DNA of 15,940 nt from Cyanobacteria bacterium UBA11372 (GCA_003486675.1 DNGG01000239.1:1-15940), one strand, 5' to 3'; positions 1 to 6,745 are shown, counted from the stretch's first letter. Notes: generated by a model from the sequence alone, not told the origin. A program made the numbers and translations.

Positions 1-2
1 AT

Positions 3-236
3 GCCGTTGCCAATGCGATCGCACGACGCAGCGGCTGGGAAACTTTGTCTGATGAGGAAGCGGCAAGAGTCGCGGGGGGTCAGACTGAAAGTATTGTATT
101 AGAAGAAGCAGATCCTATTTATCTGCCCAAGGATCCTATTTGCGTGCCGATTCAACCTACAAAGCTACCCATTAAGTTTATTTGTCCGCCGCTTATAATG
201 GGGAAAATTGCCCCACCACCATTGCCTCTAGTTTAA
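3..236 (+). CDS. C-terminal part of a small protein with a double-glycine leader motif (candidate RiPP/bacteriocin-type precursor), 5' end outside window
   Basis: An open frame enters from the left edge and stops with TAA at 234-236; the true start is upstream of the window. An internal TTG at 45 is probably not the start, because the frame stays open to the left edge and the region before it reads as a plausible helix (ANAIARRSGWET). The visible part contains LSDEEAARVAGG, which fits the double-glycine leader consensus (LS-x-E-E-x-x-x-V-x-GG) that C39 peptidase/ABC exporters cleave; the GG codons are at 75-80. The 51 residues after GG are rich in Pro and Ile, have only two Cys and end in APPPLPLV. 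Such leaders are known from many cyanobacterial precursor peptides. No transporter, C39 peptidase or modification enzyme is visible here, so the RiPP role is inference. It could equally be an unrelated small protein with a chance GG motif. Confidence 0.6.
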   Translation, partial: AVANAIARRSGWETLSDEEAARVAGGQTESIVLEEADPIYLPKDPICVPIQPTKLPIKFICPPLIMGKIAPPPLPLV

Positions 237-265
237 GCCTTCAATTGTTAAAAATTCTTTTTAGT

Positions 266-270
266 AGAGG
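266..270 (+). promoter_or_regulatory. Ribosome binding site of the Cys-rich 145-aa gene
   Basis: AGAGG lies 8 bases before the ATG at 279 and supports that start. The gap from the upstream stop is only 42 bases with no terminator-like hairpin, so the two genes may be co-transcribed. Confidence 0.6.
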
Positions 271-278
271 CTGAATTT

Positions 279-716
279 ATGCAAGACATTGTTGTTGATA
301 CAACTACGCTTTGCCCCAGTGCCAGACCAGAATCAGACGATGGTGTTGTATTCGGAGTAATTGGCGGAACGGTAACAGATCCCCGCGTTGCTTATCTCAA
401 ACAACCCCTCCCGATTACGGAGGAATTAATCGCAAAAGCCAGCCCAGTTACACCCGCCGAAATTTTTCGCACAGCCGCACCTTGTGCAACTAAAGGTTGT
501 CAGCATTTTGATGGCAAAGATTGCCGTTTGGCAATGCGAGTTGTAGAGAAATTGCCAGCAGTAGCAGAAGAACTGCCCCCCTGTTCTATTCGCCGAGATT
601 GTCGGTGGTGGAAGCAAGAAGGCAAAGCAGCTTGTATGCGCTGCCCCCAAGTAATTACAGATAATTATCAGCCATCTGAACTCATGCGCGAAGCGGCGAC
701 ACCCACGGTGGGTTAA
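279..716 (+). CDS. Conserved-looking Cys-rich protein of unknown function, 145 aa
   Basis: I do not recognise a named family. The N-terminal half (residues 1-65) is low in Cys. The C-terminal half has six Cys spaced C-x4-C-x7-C (PCATKGCQHFDGKDC) and then C-x5-C-x10-C-x2-C (PCSIRRDC, then AACMRCPQV). An array like this suggests a structural metal site (Zn or Fe-S) or disulfides. There is no signal peptide and no membrane segment, so a cytosolic metal-binding protein fits better than a secreted one. Start ATG 279 is supported by AGAGG. It follows the double-glycine peptide gene at 42 bases in the same direction, which suggests a shared transcript and perhaps a shared job, but the function cannot be read from sequence. 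It ends just before a repeat-bearing spacer. Confidence 0.75.
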   Translation: MQDIVVDTTTLCPSARPESDDGVVFGVIGGTVTDPRVAYLKQPLPITEELIAKASPVTPAEIFRTAAPCATKGCQHFDGKDCRLAMRVVEKLPAVAEELPPCSIRRDCRWWKQEGKAACMRCPQVITDNYQPSELMREAATPTVG

Positions 717-876
717 ACGCAACTGGAAAGGGCAAGGCATCGGAATATTGTCGGGTTATTTACAACATTTACTGATGCCGTGTCCCCACTACTAACTCAA
801 GTTGCTAGTTACATCCCAAGGCATTGAAACTTTGGTGAGCTGAAAAATCCTGCGTTTGACAGCGAGAAATCTATGA

Positions 877-891
877 AGAAACCGGGTTTCT
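877..891. repeat. Palindrome AGAAACCGGGTTTCT, copy 1
   Basis: Perfect 7-bp inverted arms (AGAAACC/GGTTTCT) around one central base. The same palindrome with central C recurs at 8176-8190. This element type is widely scattered in Oscillatoriales genomes, as far as I recall. Confidence 0.7.
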
Positions 892-939
892 GGCTGGGTA
901 ATGGGTAATTGTCACTATGAAAGACCGCCAATGAACCCA

Positions 940-960
940 ATTACCAATTACCAATTACCA
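940..960. repeat. Tandem heptamer ATTACCA x3
   Basis: Three exact head-to-tail copies of ATTACCA, a short tandemly repeated repetitive (STRR)-type sequence. The same unit occurs five times at 14401-14435 inside the hybrid kinase gene. Confidence 0.8.
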
Positions 961-992
961 AGAGCGCAACTTATAACTAGCAATTTGCGTTA

Positions 993-1649
993 CTAACTAC
1001 CTAATGAAACATTCTCAGGGTAGCAGACTTTTGTACCTCCCAAACCACAATAACCACCGGGATTTTTAGCCAGGTACTGTTGATGGTATGCTTCCGCATA
1101 ATAAAATTCGGGAGCATCTAAAATTTCCGTGCCGATCTTTCCGTAACCTGCTGCTTTAAGCGCTTGCTCGTAAGTTTCTTTTGATGCTTCCGCCAGCTTT
1201 CTTTGCTCCGGGGAATAGACATAAATTCCCGAACGATATTGCGTACCCACGTCGTTACCTTGGCGCATTCCTTGTGTCGGATCGTGACTTTCCCAGAACA
1301 CTTTCAACAGTTGTTCGTAACTAATGACTTTCGGATCGTACACCACAAAAACTACTTCATTGTGACCCGTCATGCCCGTACAAACTTCTTGATAAGTTGG
1401 GTTTGGCGTTACTCCCGCAGCATAACCAACTGCGGTGGAATAAACTCCATTCTGTTGCCAGAATTTGCGTTCTGCACCCCAAAAACACCCCATACCAAAC
1501 ATTGCCATTTCCATTCCCTCTGGAAACGGCGGCTTTAATCGATTACCGTTGACAAAGTGCGCCGCCGGTACTGGCATTTGTTCTTTTCTTCCCGGTAAAG
1601 CTTCTTCAGGTTTAGGAAGGGATAGCTTTTTGCCAAATCCGAATAGCAT
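993..1649 (-). CDS. msrA: Peptide-methionine (S)-S-oxide reductase MsrA
   Basis: It reduces methionine-S-sulfoxide in proteins back to methionine with electrons from thioredoxin, a cytosolic repair of oxidative damage. At 218 aa it has the normal family length. The signature GCFWGAE is at residues 54-60, with catalytic Cys55. Two further cysteines near the C-terminus (Cys201 and Cys209, in GGYCGLGGTKVC) match the resolving cysteines of the three-Cys MsrA type known from E. coli. The N-terminal about 45 residues (LPKPEEALPGRKEQMPV) are the usual cyanobacterial/long MsrA extension. Start ATG at 1649 has only a weak GAG-type binding site upstream. It stands alone on the minus strand, convergent with the Cys-rich gene. 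No msrB is next to it. Confidence 0.97.
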   Translation of the reverse strand: MLFGFGKKLSLPKPEEALPGRKEQMPVPAAHFVNGNRLKPPFPEGMEMAMFGMGCFWGAERKFWQQNGVYSTAVGYAAGVTPNPTYQEVCTGMTGHNEVVFVVYDPKVISYEQLLKVFWESHDPTQGMRQGNDVGTQYRSGIYVYSPEQRKLAEASKETYEQALKAAGYGKIGTEILDAPEFYYAEAYHQQYLAKNPGGYCGLGGTKVCYPENVSLGS

Positions 1650-1825
1650 AATTTACTCTGATGCTGATTTGTGAAACAAGTGTTTACATTTATTAATATA
1701 TCGTTTCTAGAGATTTGCGATCGCTCCCCATCTGGATTTGAGCTTTTTCCCCACCACGCCGCCGCCTCCTACCAGCTTGACGGGTAGAGGGCGATCGCCT
1801 ATCCTCCAAATTCAGGTTGCTTTGC

Positions 1826-1948
1826 TCAGGCGAAAGCAACTTTTCCCAAAAACCTAGTATCGCTACCCATAGCTGTACCACCAGCTATGAGCAGCTTGAC
1901 TCCCATACTGTCATGACCAGTAATGGCGGCTAATTGACAAATGAACTA
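1826..1948 (-). pseudogene. Possible gene-tail fragment (about 35 codons) beside the IS-like end
   Basis: Directly downstream (minus strand) of the IS605-like hairpin is a short open stretch reading LAAITGHDSMGVKLLIAGG and on to a TGA at 1826-1828. It has normal protein-like composition but no start or ribosome binding site, and a stop sits right at the hairpin edge. It could be the 3' remnant of a gene cut by the element, or chance. I do not recognise the family. Confidence 0.2.
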
Positions 1949-1975
1949 CCCCGACCTGCTACGCGGAGGTCGGGG
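1949..1975 (-). mobile_element. Hairpin resembling the right end of an IS200/IS605 (TnpB-type) element, remnant
   Basis: CCCCGACCT (1949-1957) pairs perfectly with AGGTCGGGG (1967-1975) across a 9-base loop. Read on the minus strand the stem is followed by TAGTTCA, an arrangement I associate with right ends of cyanobacterial IS605-family elements. Upstream on the same strand (2099 down to 1979) a frame reads MLLDAPGKPSSPSS...AVGDG and stops just before the hairpin; this could be the tail of a decayed tnpB, but it is closed upstream by a stop. No TnpA/TnpB catalytic motif is present. It may instead be a plain terminator-like hairpin. Confidence 0.35.
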
Positions 1976-2272
1976 TTTCACCCGTCCCCGACAGCAGGCT
2001 GGGATTTCTGACGCTTCCTCTGGGCTAGTTGCTTCATCCCTCCGCAACTCTTACGAGAAGAGGGTGATGAAGGTTTACCGGGTGCATCGAGAAGCATTGC
2101 CAGCATAGGTCATGGGGAATTTTAGATTTTGGATTGAAGCGAAGAGTCCCACATTTGAGCGACACTCAACAAAGCTACCACAAATATGCTAACAAAAAAA
2201 AGCGACTGGTAAACAGTTTTGGTAATGGTTATACAGGAGTTAATCGTATCAAATCCGGTTGCGCTTTCTTGC

Positions 2273-2309
2273 TAATTGCAAGCTTGGTAATTGCAAGCTT
2301 GGTAATTGG
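2273..2309. repeat. 15-bp tandem repeat, two full copies plus partial third
   Basis: TAATTGCAAGCTTGG occurs at 2273-2287 and 2288-2302, followed by TAATTGG (2303-2309). TAATTGG is the reverse complement of a phase of the ATTACCA heptamer seen elsewhere in the window. Confidence 0.8.
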
Positions 2310-2365
2310 TCATACACAAAGTAAGTACGATGCCACTGGAAACGATATGACTCTATGTATTCTTC

Positions 2366-2371
2366 AGGAGG
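2366..2371 (+). promoter_or_regulatory. Strong Shine-Dalgarno that fixes the start at 2379
   Basis: AGGAGG lies 7 bases before ATG 2379. An in-frame ATG at 2355 lies upstream of this site and would translate through it, so 2379 is preferred. Confidence 0.85.
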
Positions 2372-2378
2372 AAACATT

Positions 2379-2705
2379 ATGGCTGTTCCCGGAAATTGGA
2401 CTTTATTCTACGACTGGGGTTGTGACGGCAGTTACAGCTCAACGGCAATGACCGTTAACGCTGATGGAACATTTTCTATCGGTGGGGGTGCCGCCGGAAA
2501 ATGGGTTCAAATAGGTGGTATGTTTATGTTCAAATTCAACGGCTTGGATACAACCTACGCCGGTAACCTCGCGAGCAAATCAATTACTGGCATCAGCACC
2601 ACCTTCAGTGGATTAAATGGTTGCTTCTACATGCTACAAGCGGGCGTACCGACCTCATTCGCGGACGAGCGCGTAGCTAATAAATTGGATGCTACGGGCA
2701 ATTAA
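2379..2705 (+). CDS. Small, probably beta-rich protein of unknown function, 108 aa
   Basis: The protein begins MAVPGNWTLFYDWGCDGSYS. It has short alternating hydrophobic/polar stretches rich in Gly, Thr and aromatic residues (TVNADGTFSIGG, GKWVQIGGMFMFKF, TTYAGNLASKSITGIS), the look of a small antiparallel beta-sheet or barrel of avidin/lipocalin-like size. Two Cys (residues 15 and 82) could pair. There is no signal peptide or membrane segment. The consensus AGGAGG 7 bases before the ATG suggests efficient translation. Similar short 'WTLFYDWGCDGSYS' proteins exist as hypotheticals in cyanobacteria as far as I recall; no function is known to me. It stands alone between a long spacer and a convergent gene. 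Confidence 0.8.
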   Translation: MAVPGNWTLFYDWGCDGSYSSTAMTVNADGTFSIGGGAAGKWVQIGGMFMFKFNGLDTTYAGNLASKSITGISTTFSGLNGCFYMLQAGVPTSFADERVANKLDATGN

Positions 2706-2949
2706 TCAGCTTGAAATGTCAGGAATGATATGATCTCCGTTGAATTGCCCACGATCAAAAAACCTCACGGAGTCGTTGCGTAGGGACACGGCATCAGAGA
2801 TATCTCCGACAAACAGATAACGTTAATAATGCCGTGTCCCGGCTTCTGATTGCGGGTAATCAACCAGACATGATATTACCTGCAAGCCAGAACTTCCGGT
2901 TAAGCGTAAGGCAGGCGATCGCACCCACCCACAGGCGATCGCACGCCAA
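2706..2949. repeat. Spacer with a 12-bp inverted repeat and a dispersed GGTAAT...GACATGATATTAC element
   Basis: GGGACACGGCAT (2783-2794) is complemented by ATGCCGTGTCCC (2829-2840) over a 34-base interval, so the transcript can fold. The same 12-mer stands alone at 775-786. Directly after it, 2855-2880 carries GACATGATATTAC in a context matching 6301-6325. Two HIP1 octamers lie near 2915 and 2935. No gene is seen. Confidence 0.7.
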
Positions 2950-5900
2950 CTAGGCAGGAACCCAACGGAAGATGGTTCCGTTCCCCAGATTGACGCCGTA
3001 CATATTGCCATCGGGGCCTTTTTCCATATCGACTACATTGGGTAGCCCAGAATCAAACACCCGAATTCCGGTGATATTGCGATTTTGATCGAGGGTGGCT
3101 TCATAAATATTGCCTTCCCCAACATCGCCATAAATCAGCCGATTGTTGTCATAAAAATCACCCATGATGATAGCGATCGCTCCATTAGCATGGCTACGAG
3201 CATAAATGGGAGCCGTTACCGATTGACCGCTATTATAAAATGCCTGAGCTTCCGGTAAATTAGCGTACCCTGTCGATTGTTGCAGGCTGACACCATTTCC
3301 ACCCTCATAATAAGGCCAACCAAAATTCACTCCTCGACCTGTGTTAATTTCTTCCCATTGCGTCCAACCGACATCGCCAATTACTGGCAATCCAGTCACG
3401 GGATCGAAGGTGAAGCGGAACGGATTTCGCAGACCATAATCGAAAACTTTGTCGCGATTGTTATCCGCGCCATCAGCCCCATTAAAGAATGGATTATCGG
3501 CTAATCCTGCACCTGTAATTGGATCGATTCTGAGGATTTTTCCGGAAAGATTATTCAAGTCTTGAACCCGCACGGTGCGCGGATCGGCAAAATTGTAGGA
3601 AGTGCCATCGCCATTACTAACGTACAAAGCACCATCGCTGCCAAAGTGAACTGCACCGATGGTGTGGGATTCGCTATCGGTTGCTAGATAGTCGCGAATG
3701 TTGTTAGTTAAGTTGTTGTTGGCGTCGCGTTCGAGCAGCGTTTGCGGCGCCACAATTGTAGTGCCGTTATTAATTCCTGAAGGCGGAATCGATGAATCAT
3801 TGGTGCTATTGCCATCCGGGCGACTTGTATATTGCCAAGTGCTATTTTTACCCAGCAAAACTACTTCGCTTCCCGGTACGGCGGTAATATTACCCGTCCC
3901 ATCGGTTGTCGCCGTAACGCGAATTAGACGCGATGGACGATTCCCCGCACCATCTCGATCGTCTAAATTCGTGCCTGGGTTAATATTGTTGGCTGCTTCT
4001 GGCGGATCGTAGGTGAAGAGGAGATAAACGTAGGGATTGCTGGCAAAGTTAGGATGAATTGCCATCCCCAACAAACCGCGATCGCGCACATTGTTAACCT
4101 GTGTGGAAATATCGATAAACGGCGTTGCTTGCAACGTCCCATTTCTGAATACGCGCACGACGCCATCTTTTTGGGCAATAAACATGTTGCTGCCATCGGG
4201 CGTCCAATCGACTACCGTAGGTTGGTTGAGTCCAGATACGACATTTTGGCGAGTAAAGCTGGGATCGTTATCTACAATTGTCAGCGTCGCCGTGCTGGGG
4301 GAACCAATTGTTGTCCAACGACCGGGATTGCTGAGTGCGATGTTGAGGGTTTCGCTCGATTCGATCTGCGCGTCATTGACAATTGGGATGGAAATCGTCT
4401 TGCTAGTTTCTCCCGCTGCAAAACTGAGGCTGCCTGAAGTTGCGGTGTAGTCCGAGGATGCGATCGCTGTGCCATTGCTAGTGGCATAATTTACCGTTGC
4501 CGGTTTGCCAAGATTACCTGTGCGTTGAACGGTAATCGAAGCATTCCCGCCATTTTCAGCAACGCTATAGGTAGGCTGAAGAAAGCTAACGGTAGACGGG
4601 CTATCATCATCAACAATCGTCACTGTAGCTGTTCTGGGAGTACCAACTTGACCAACTCCATTGGTTCCCAACAACCCTACAGTAAATGTTTCATCAGGTT
4701 CAAATACATCATCATTAATCAGACTAATCTCAATATTCTTGCTGGTTTCTCCATCTAAAAAAGTGACACTTCCATTCGGAATATCAACATAGTCCGATCC
4801 AGCTAAAGCCGTTTGATCGTCAACACTATAATTAACCGTTACTGCGCCGCTACTTCCACCCGTTCGCACAACCGTAAGCGTTACTTTACCCGCTTCCTCA
4901 CTCACAGGAGACGGAGTAGAAGTTGCCAAACTAATAGTCCCGGGACCCTGTGGAATCGTGCTGAACAGCCGCGACTGGGGAATAATTTGCTTGCTTTGGC
5001 TAGGACTTGCCCAAGAAAGATTCACCCTAGCATCTGAGTTATTTTCTACATACTCTAAACGCACATCATATCGCTGACCAGCATTGAGACGAATCGTACC
5101 GCTAGCTTCTTGATCTCTTCTGGTTGCATTGATTATTTGTTGCCCGTTAATCCACAGCTTAGCCGTATCATCAGGCGTCGTAAAAAATGTGTAGTTTTCC
5201 GTATAATCAGCCAGAACTTGACCCGTCCACCGAATCGAAAAGCTATCTTTATCAATTGAACTAGCGGGCGATCCTTTACCCCAATTAAAGTTAACAGTTG
5301 GATCGGTGCGGGTCAACTTTAAATTAGTAAAGTTATTGTTATCAAAATACTCCCCCCGCAATCCATCCCCCACATCCAGAAGTCCTTGGTAAGACTGTAA
5401 AACTTGAGGTTGGAAAGCAGAAGCCGATTTAATCCGTCCAATCGTAACTTCTAAATCCCAGTCACCGCCTCGCGTGGCGCTACCTGTCAGATCGGATGAA
5501 GCAGCAATATCAGCCCCAGTTAGATCGCTTAAATCTTGGATAAACTGCTGCCCTTCTTCTCCAACAGCGACATTACATCCGTAAAGAAAGATGTCGGCAT
5601 TCGGAGTCAAATAGTTCGCCCAACTTTGCAATTCTTCACTGTAGCGGTCGAGGGTATTAGAGCTAACTTCTGCGTTTCCTAAGTACAATTTCCCCGATTG
5701 TCCATTTGAGACAATATGCAGGCTGGAAATATTTTTCCGCCCAGATAATACCTCGCTAATTTGCTCAATTCCATCCTTTGATGCGTCGAGAACGATCGCT
5801 TCTTCGCCTGCCAGCACCCCAGCTGCAAGTGTTTGATAGTCTTCTACTCCTGGATCGATAAAAACAATAGAGCCTCTAGCGTTTGCAGGAAATAACCGCT

Positions 5901-5961
5901 GCCGAGATTTGTTACTCTTGTTGTTGTCCAAGCTGGAGTTGCTGCTGTAATTTACAAACAT
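2950..5961 (-). CDS. Multidomain DUF4347-PA14-Calx-beta(2)-PQQ-type sugar (glucose/sorbosone) dehydrogenase protein, 1003 aa
   Basis: The domains, by residue, are as follows. DUF4347 is at about 30-190 (SIVFIDPGVEDYQTL, LHIVSNGQSGKLYLGN, DIFLYGCNVAVGEEG, DIAASSDLTG). PA14 is at about 196-335 (LRGEYFDNNNF, FSIRWTGQV, DDTAKLWINGQQI), probably binding carbohydrate. Two Calx-beta domains at about 341-452 and 455-567 (SVTFLDGETSKNI, VDDDSPS; SLSFAAGETSKTI, VDNDPSF) have acidic Ca-binding loops. A six-bladed beta-propeller of the glucose/sorbosone dehydrogenase family fills about 571-1003 (RGLLGMAIHPNF, SHTIGAVHFGSDGALYVSNGDG, YGLRNPFRFTFDP). The last domain would oxidise a sugar with PQQ, or serve only as a binding propeller. 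There is no classical signal peptide; DUF4347 proteins of this kind are usually large exported or surface proteins, so an extracellular place is inference. No RTX nonapeptide tail is seen. Start ATG 5961 has AAAGG 10 bases upstream. It is a monocistronic minus-strand gene. Confidence 0.93.
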   Translation of the reverse strand: MFVNYSSNSSLDNNKSNKSRQRLFPANARGSIVFIDPGVEDYQTLAAGVLAGEEAIVLDASKDGIEQISEVLSGRKNISSLHIVSNGQSGKLYLGNAEVSSNTLDRYSEELQSWANYLTPNADIFLYGCNVAVGEEGQQFIQDLSDLTGADIAASSDLTGSATRGGDWDLEVTIGRIKSASAFQPQVLQSYQGLLDVGDGLRGEYFDNNNFTNLKLTRTDPTVNFNWGKGSPASSIDKDSFSIRWTGQVLADYTENYTFFTTPDDTAKLWINGQQIINATRRDQEASGTIRLNAGQRYDVRLEYVENNSDARVNLSWASPSQSKQIIPQSRLFSTIPQGPGTISLATSTPSPVSEEAGKVTLTVVRTGGSSGAVTVNYSVDDQTALAGSDYVDIPNGSVTFLDGETSKNIEISLINDDVFEPDETFTVGLLGTNGVGQVGTPRTATVTIVDDDSPSTVSFLQPTYSVAENGGNASITVQRTGNLGKPATVNYATSNGTAIASSDYTATSGSLSFAAGETSKTISIPIVNDAQIESSETLNIALSNPGRWTTIGSPSTATLTIVDNDPSFTRQNVVSGLNQPTVVDWTPDGSNMFIAQKDGVVRVFRNGTLQATPFIDISTQVNNVRDRGLLGMAIHPNFASNPYVYLLFTYDPPEAANNINPGTNLDDRDGAGNRPSRLIRVTATTDGTGNITAVPGSEVVLLGKNSTWQYTSRPDGNSTNDSSIPPSGINNGTTIVAPQTLLERDANNNLTNNIRDYLATDSESHTIGAVHFGSDGALYVSNGDGTSYNFADPRTVRVQDLNNLSGKILRIDPITGAGLADNPFFNGADGADNNRDKVFDYGLRNPFRFTFDPVTGLPVIGDVGWTQWEEINTGRGVNFGWPYYEGGNGVSLQQSTGYANLPEAQAFYNSGQSVTAPIYARSHANGAIAIIMGDFYDNNRLIYGDVGEGNIYEATLDQNRNITGIRVFDSGLPNVVDMEKGPDGNMYGVNLGNGTIFRWVPA

Positions 5962-6063
5962 TTACTAATTACCTTTAAGAGAATAATAGCTACCATACCT
6001 ATATTACTAATAAATAATGCCTGTAATAATCTGTAGCGCCATATTCTCGCCTGTTCCCATGGT

Positions 6064-6090
6064 TTTTCCTACTTTTCCTACTTTTCCTAC
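6064..6090. repeat. Tandem 9-mer TTTTCCTAC x3 followed by a T-run
   Basis: Three exact copies, then seven T. It lies upstream of the 1003-aa gene (minus strand), where it reads GTAGGAAAA. It could be slippage-prone, or part of an upstream regulatory region. Confidence 0.8.
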
Positions 6091-6220
6091 TTTTTTTATC
6101 TTAAATATCAGTAATTTATCGTTAAACAATTAAACATTTAGCAGCAAGACTGATATCGAATCCAAAAAGCATCAAGACTTACGCAAGTGTCACAATATTA
6201 CGTTCGTAGTAGGCACTTTA

Positions 6221-6322
6221 TATCATGTCCGGTTGAATAGTTATAATTAGGGCTGACGCTCTGACCCGGAGAGGCTCTGACGCGGGGAAGTTTTTATGAT
6301 CGGTAATTAAGCGGACATGATA
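6221..6322. repeat. Facing copies of the TATCATGTCCG repeat enclosing a 16-bp tandem
   Basis: TATCATGTCCG (6221-6231) and its complement CGGACATGATA (6312-6322) form an 11-bp perfect inverted repeat. Between them lies an imperfect direct repeat (GCTCTGACCCGGAGAG at 6258-6273, GCTCTGACGCGGGGAA at 6274-6289). A third copy of the terminal motif is at 2866-2878. The layout of about 102 bases with terminal inverted repeats and no coding capacity is MITE-like. Confidence 0.55.
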
Positions 6323-6374
6323 TTACAGCGGATTGCTTTTCGAGTGAGGGAAAGCGAAATCGCGAAAGAATGCA

Positions 6375-6403
6375 ATAGCGGCAGCCATTTTTGCTGCCGC
6401 TAT
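6375..6403. repeat. Perfect 11-bp stem with 7-base loop
   Basis: ATAGCGGCAGC (6375-6385) pairs with GCTGCCGCTAT (6393-6403) around CATTTTT. It is GC-rich in the stem and not followed by a U-run on the plus strand, so it is not a classical terminator in that direction. It may be a structured RNA element or a repeat. Confidence 0.6.
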
Positions 6404-6745
6404 ACAAACGAACAGTGTACCGTAGCTTTTATGGCTGCAATCGGCTGCATCAAGGGAAGAGTCTTTTGCAAGCAGATGCTGAAGCGAACCGCCTTGCGGA
6501 ATTTACCTAGGGGCGTATTGTATCTTACTTCACCCGACTGTAAATCTGATAAGTTTCACACATGGTAAAGAACACGACATGGTTAGATAGGGTGGTGCGT
6601 ACAACAGCCAAAATTTTTTGGGAATGGGGTCGCCCTGTGGTTTCACCCGCAAGCGGGCGTGTCTAATGGTTGCGATCGCGATCGTCAGGTGGCACAACAG
6701 CAGTGCGTGTGGCACAAGCCTTAGTCTAAACTCCATAAAGAATGT

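Larger units (their letters stand above)
717..992. other. Spacer between convergent genes, carrying dispersed repeats
   Basis: No gene is supported. It contains one copy of ATGCCGTGTCCC (775-786), a palindrome (877-891) and three ATTACCA heptamers (940-960). A 9-bp arm TTGCTAGTT at 802-810 has its complement AACTAGCAA at 975-983. No clear Rho-independent terminator is seen for either flanking gene. Confidence 0.6.
1650..2378. other. Long spacer without a convincing gene; holds mobile-element-like debris and repeats
   Basis: Short frames here are not supported: the 62-aa minus frame at 1693-1881 is Arg-rich low-complexity, and the plus frame 2134-2451 has a TTG start and runs into the next gene in another frame. 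What can be seen is a strong hairpin (1949-1975) resembling an IS200/IS605 right end, a short minus-strand peptide-like fragment (1826-1948), and a 15-bp tandem repeat (2273-2309). The msrA promoter should lie just right of 1650. Confidence 0.55.

Noticed and set aside
426..740. 104-aa minus frame opposite the Cys-rich gene
   Set aside because: The plus-strand gene has a ribosome binding site and a regular Cys array; the minus frame is a shadow.
940..960. Tandem repeats as a possible CRISPR array
   Set aside because: Units of 7, 9 and 15 bases are head to tail with no unique spacers; nothing like 25-40-base repeats with spacers is present and no cas gene is seen.
1693..1881. 62-aa minus frame
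   Set aside because: Arg-rich low-complexity sequence, no ribosome binding site, no family resemblance.
2355..2378. Earlier ATG for the 108-aa gene
   Set aside because: It would place the AGGAGG site inside the coding sequence; ATG 2379 has ideal spacing.
2134..2451. 105-aa plus frame with a TTG start
   Set aside because: No ribosome binding site, it covers a tandem repeat (the SLVIASLVI stretch is repeat-encoded), and it overlaps the well-supported gene at 2379 in another frame.
3698..4450. Plus-strand frames opposite the 1003-aa gene
   Set aside because: Shadows of a strongly conserved minus-strand coding region; no independent start signals.
6317..6568. 83-aa plus frame with many Cys
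   Set aside because: It is made of a repeat copy and a perfect hairpin, lacks a ribosome binding site, and its composition is not protein-like.
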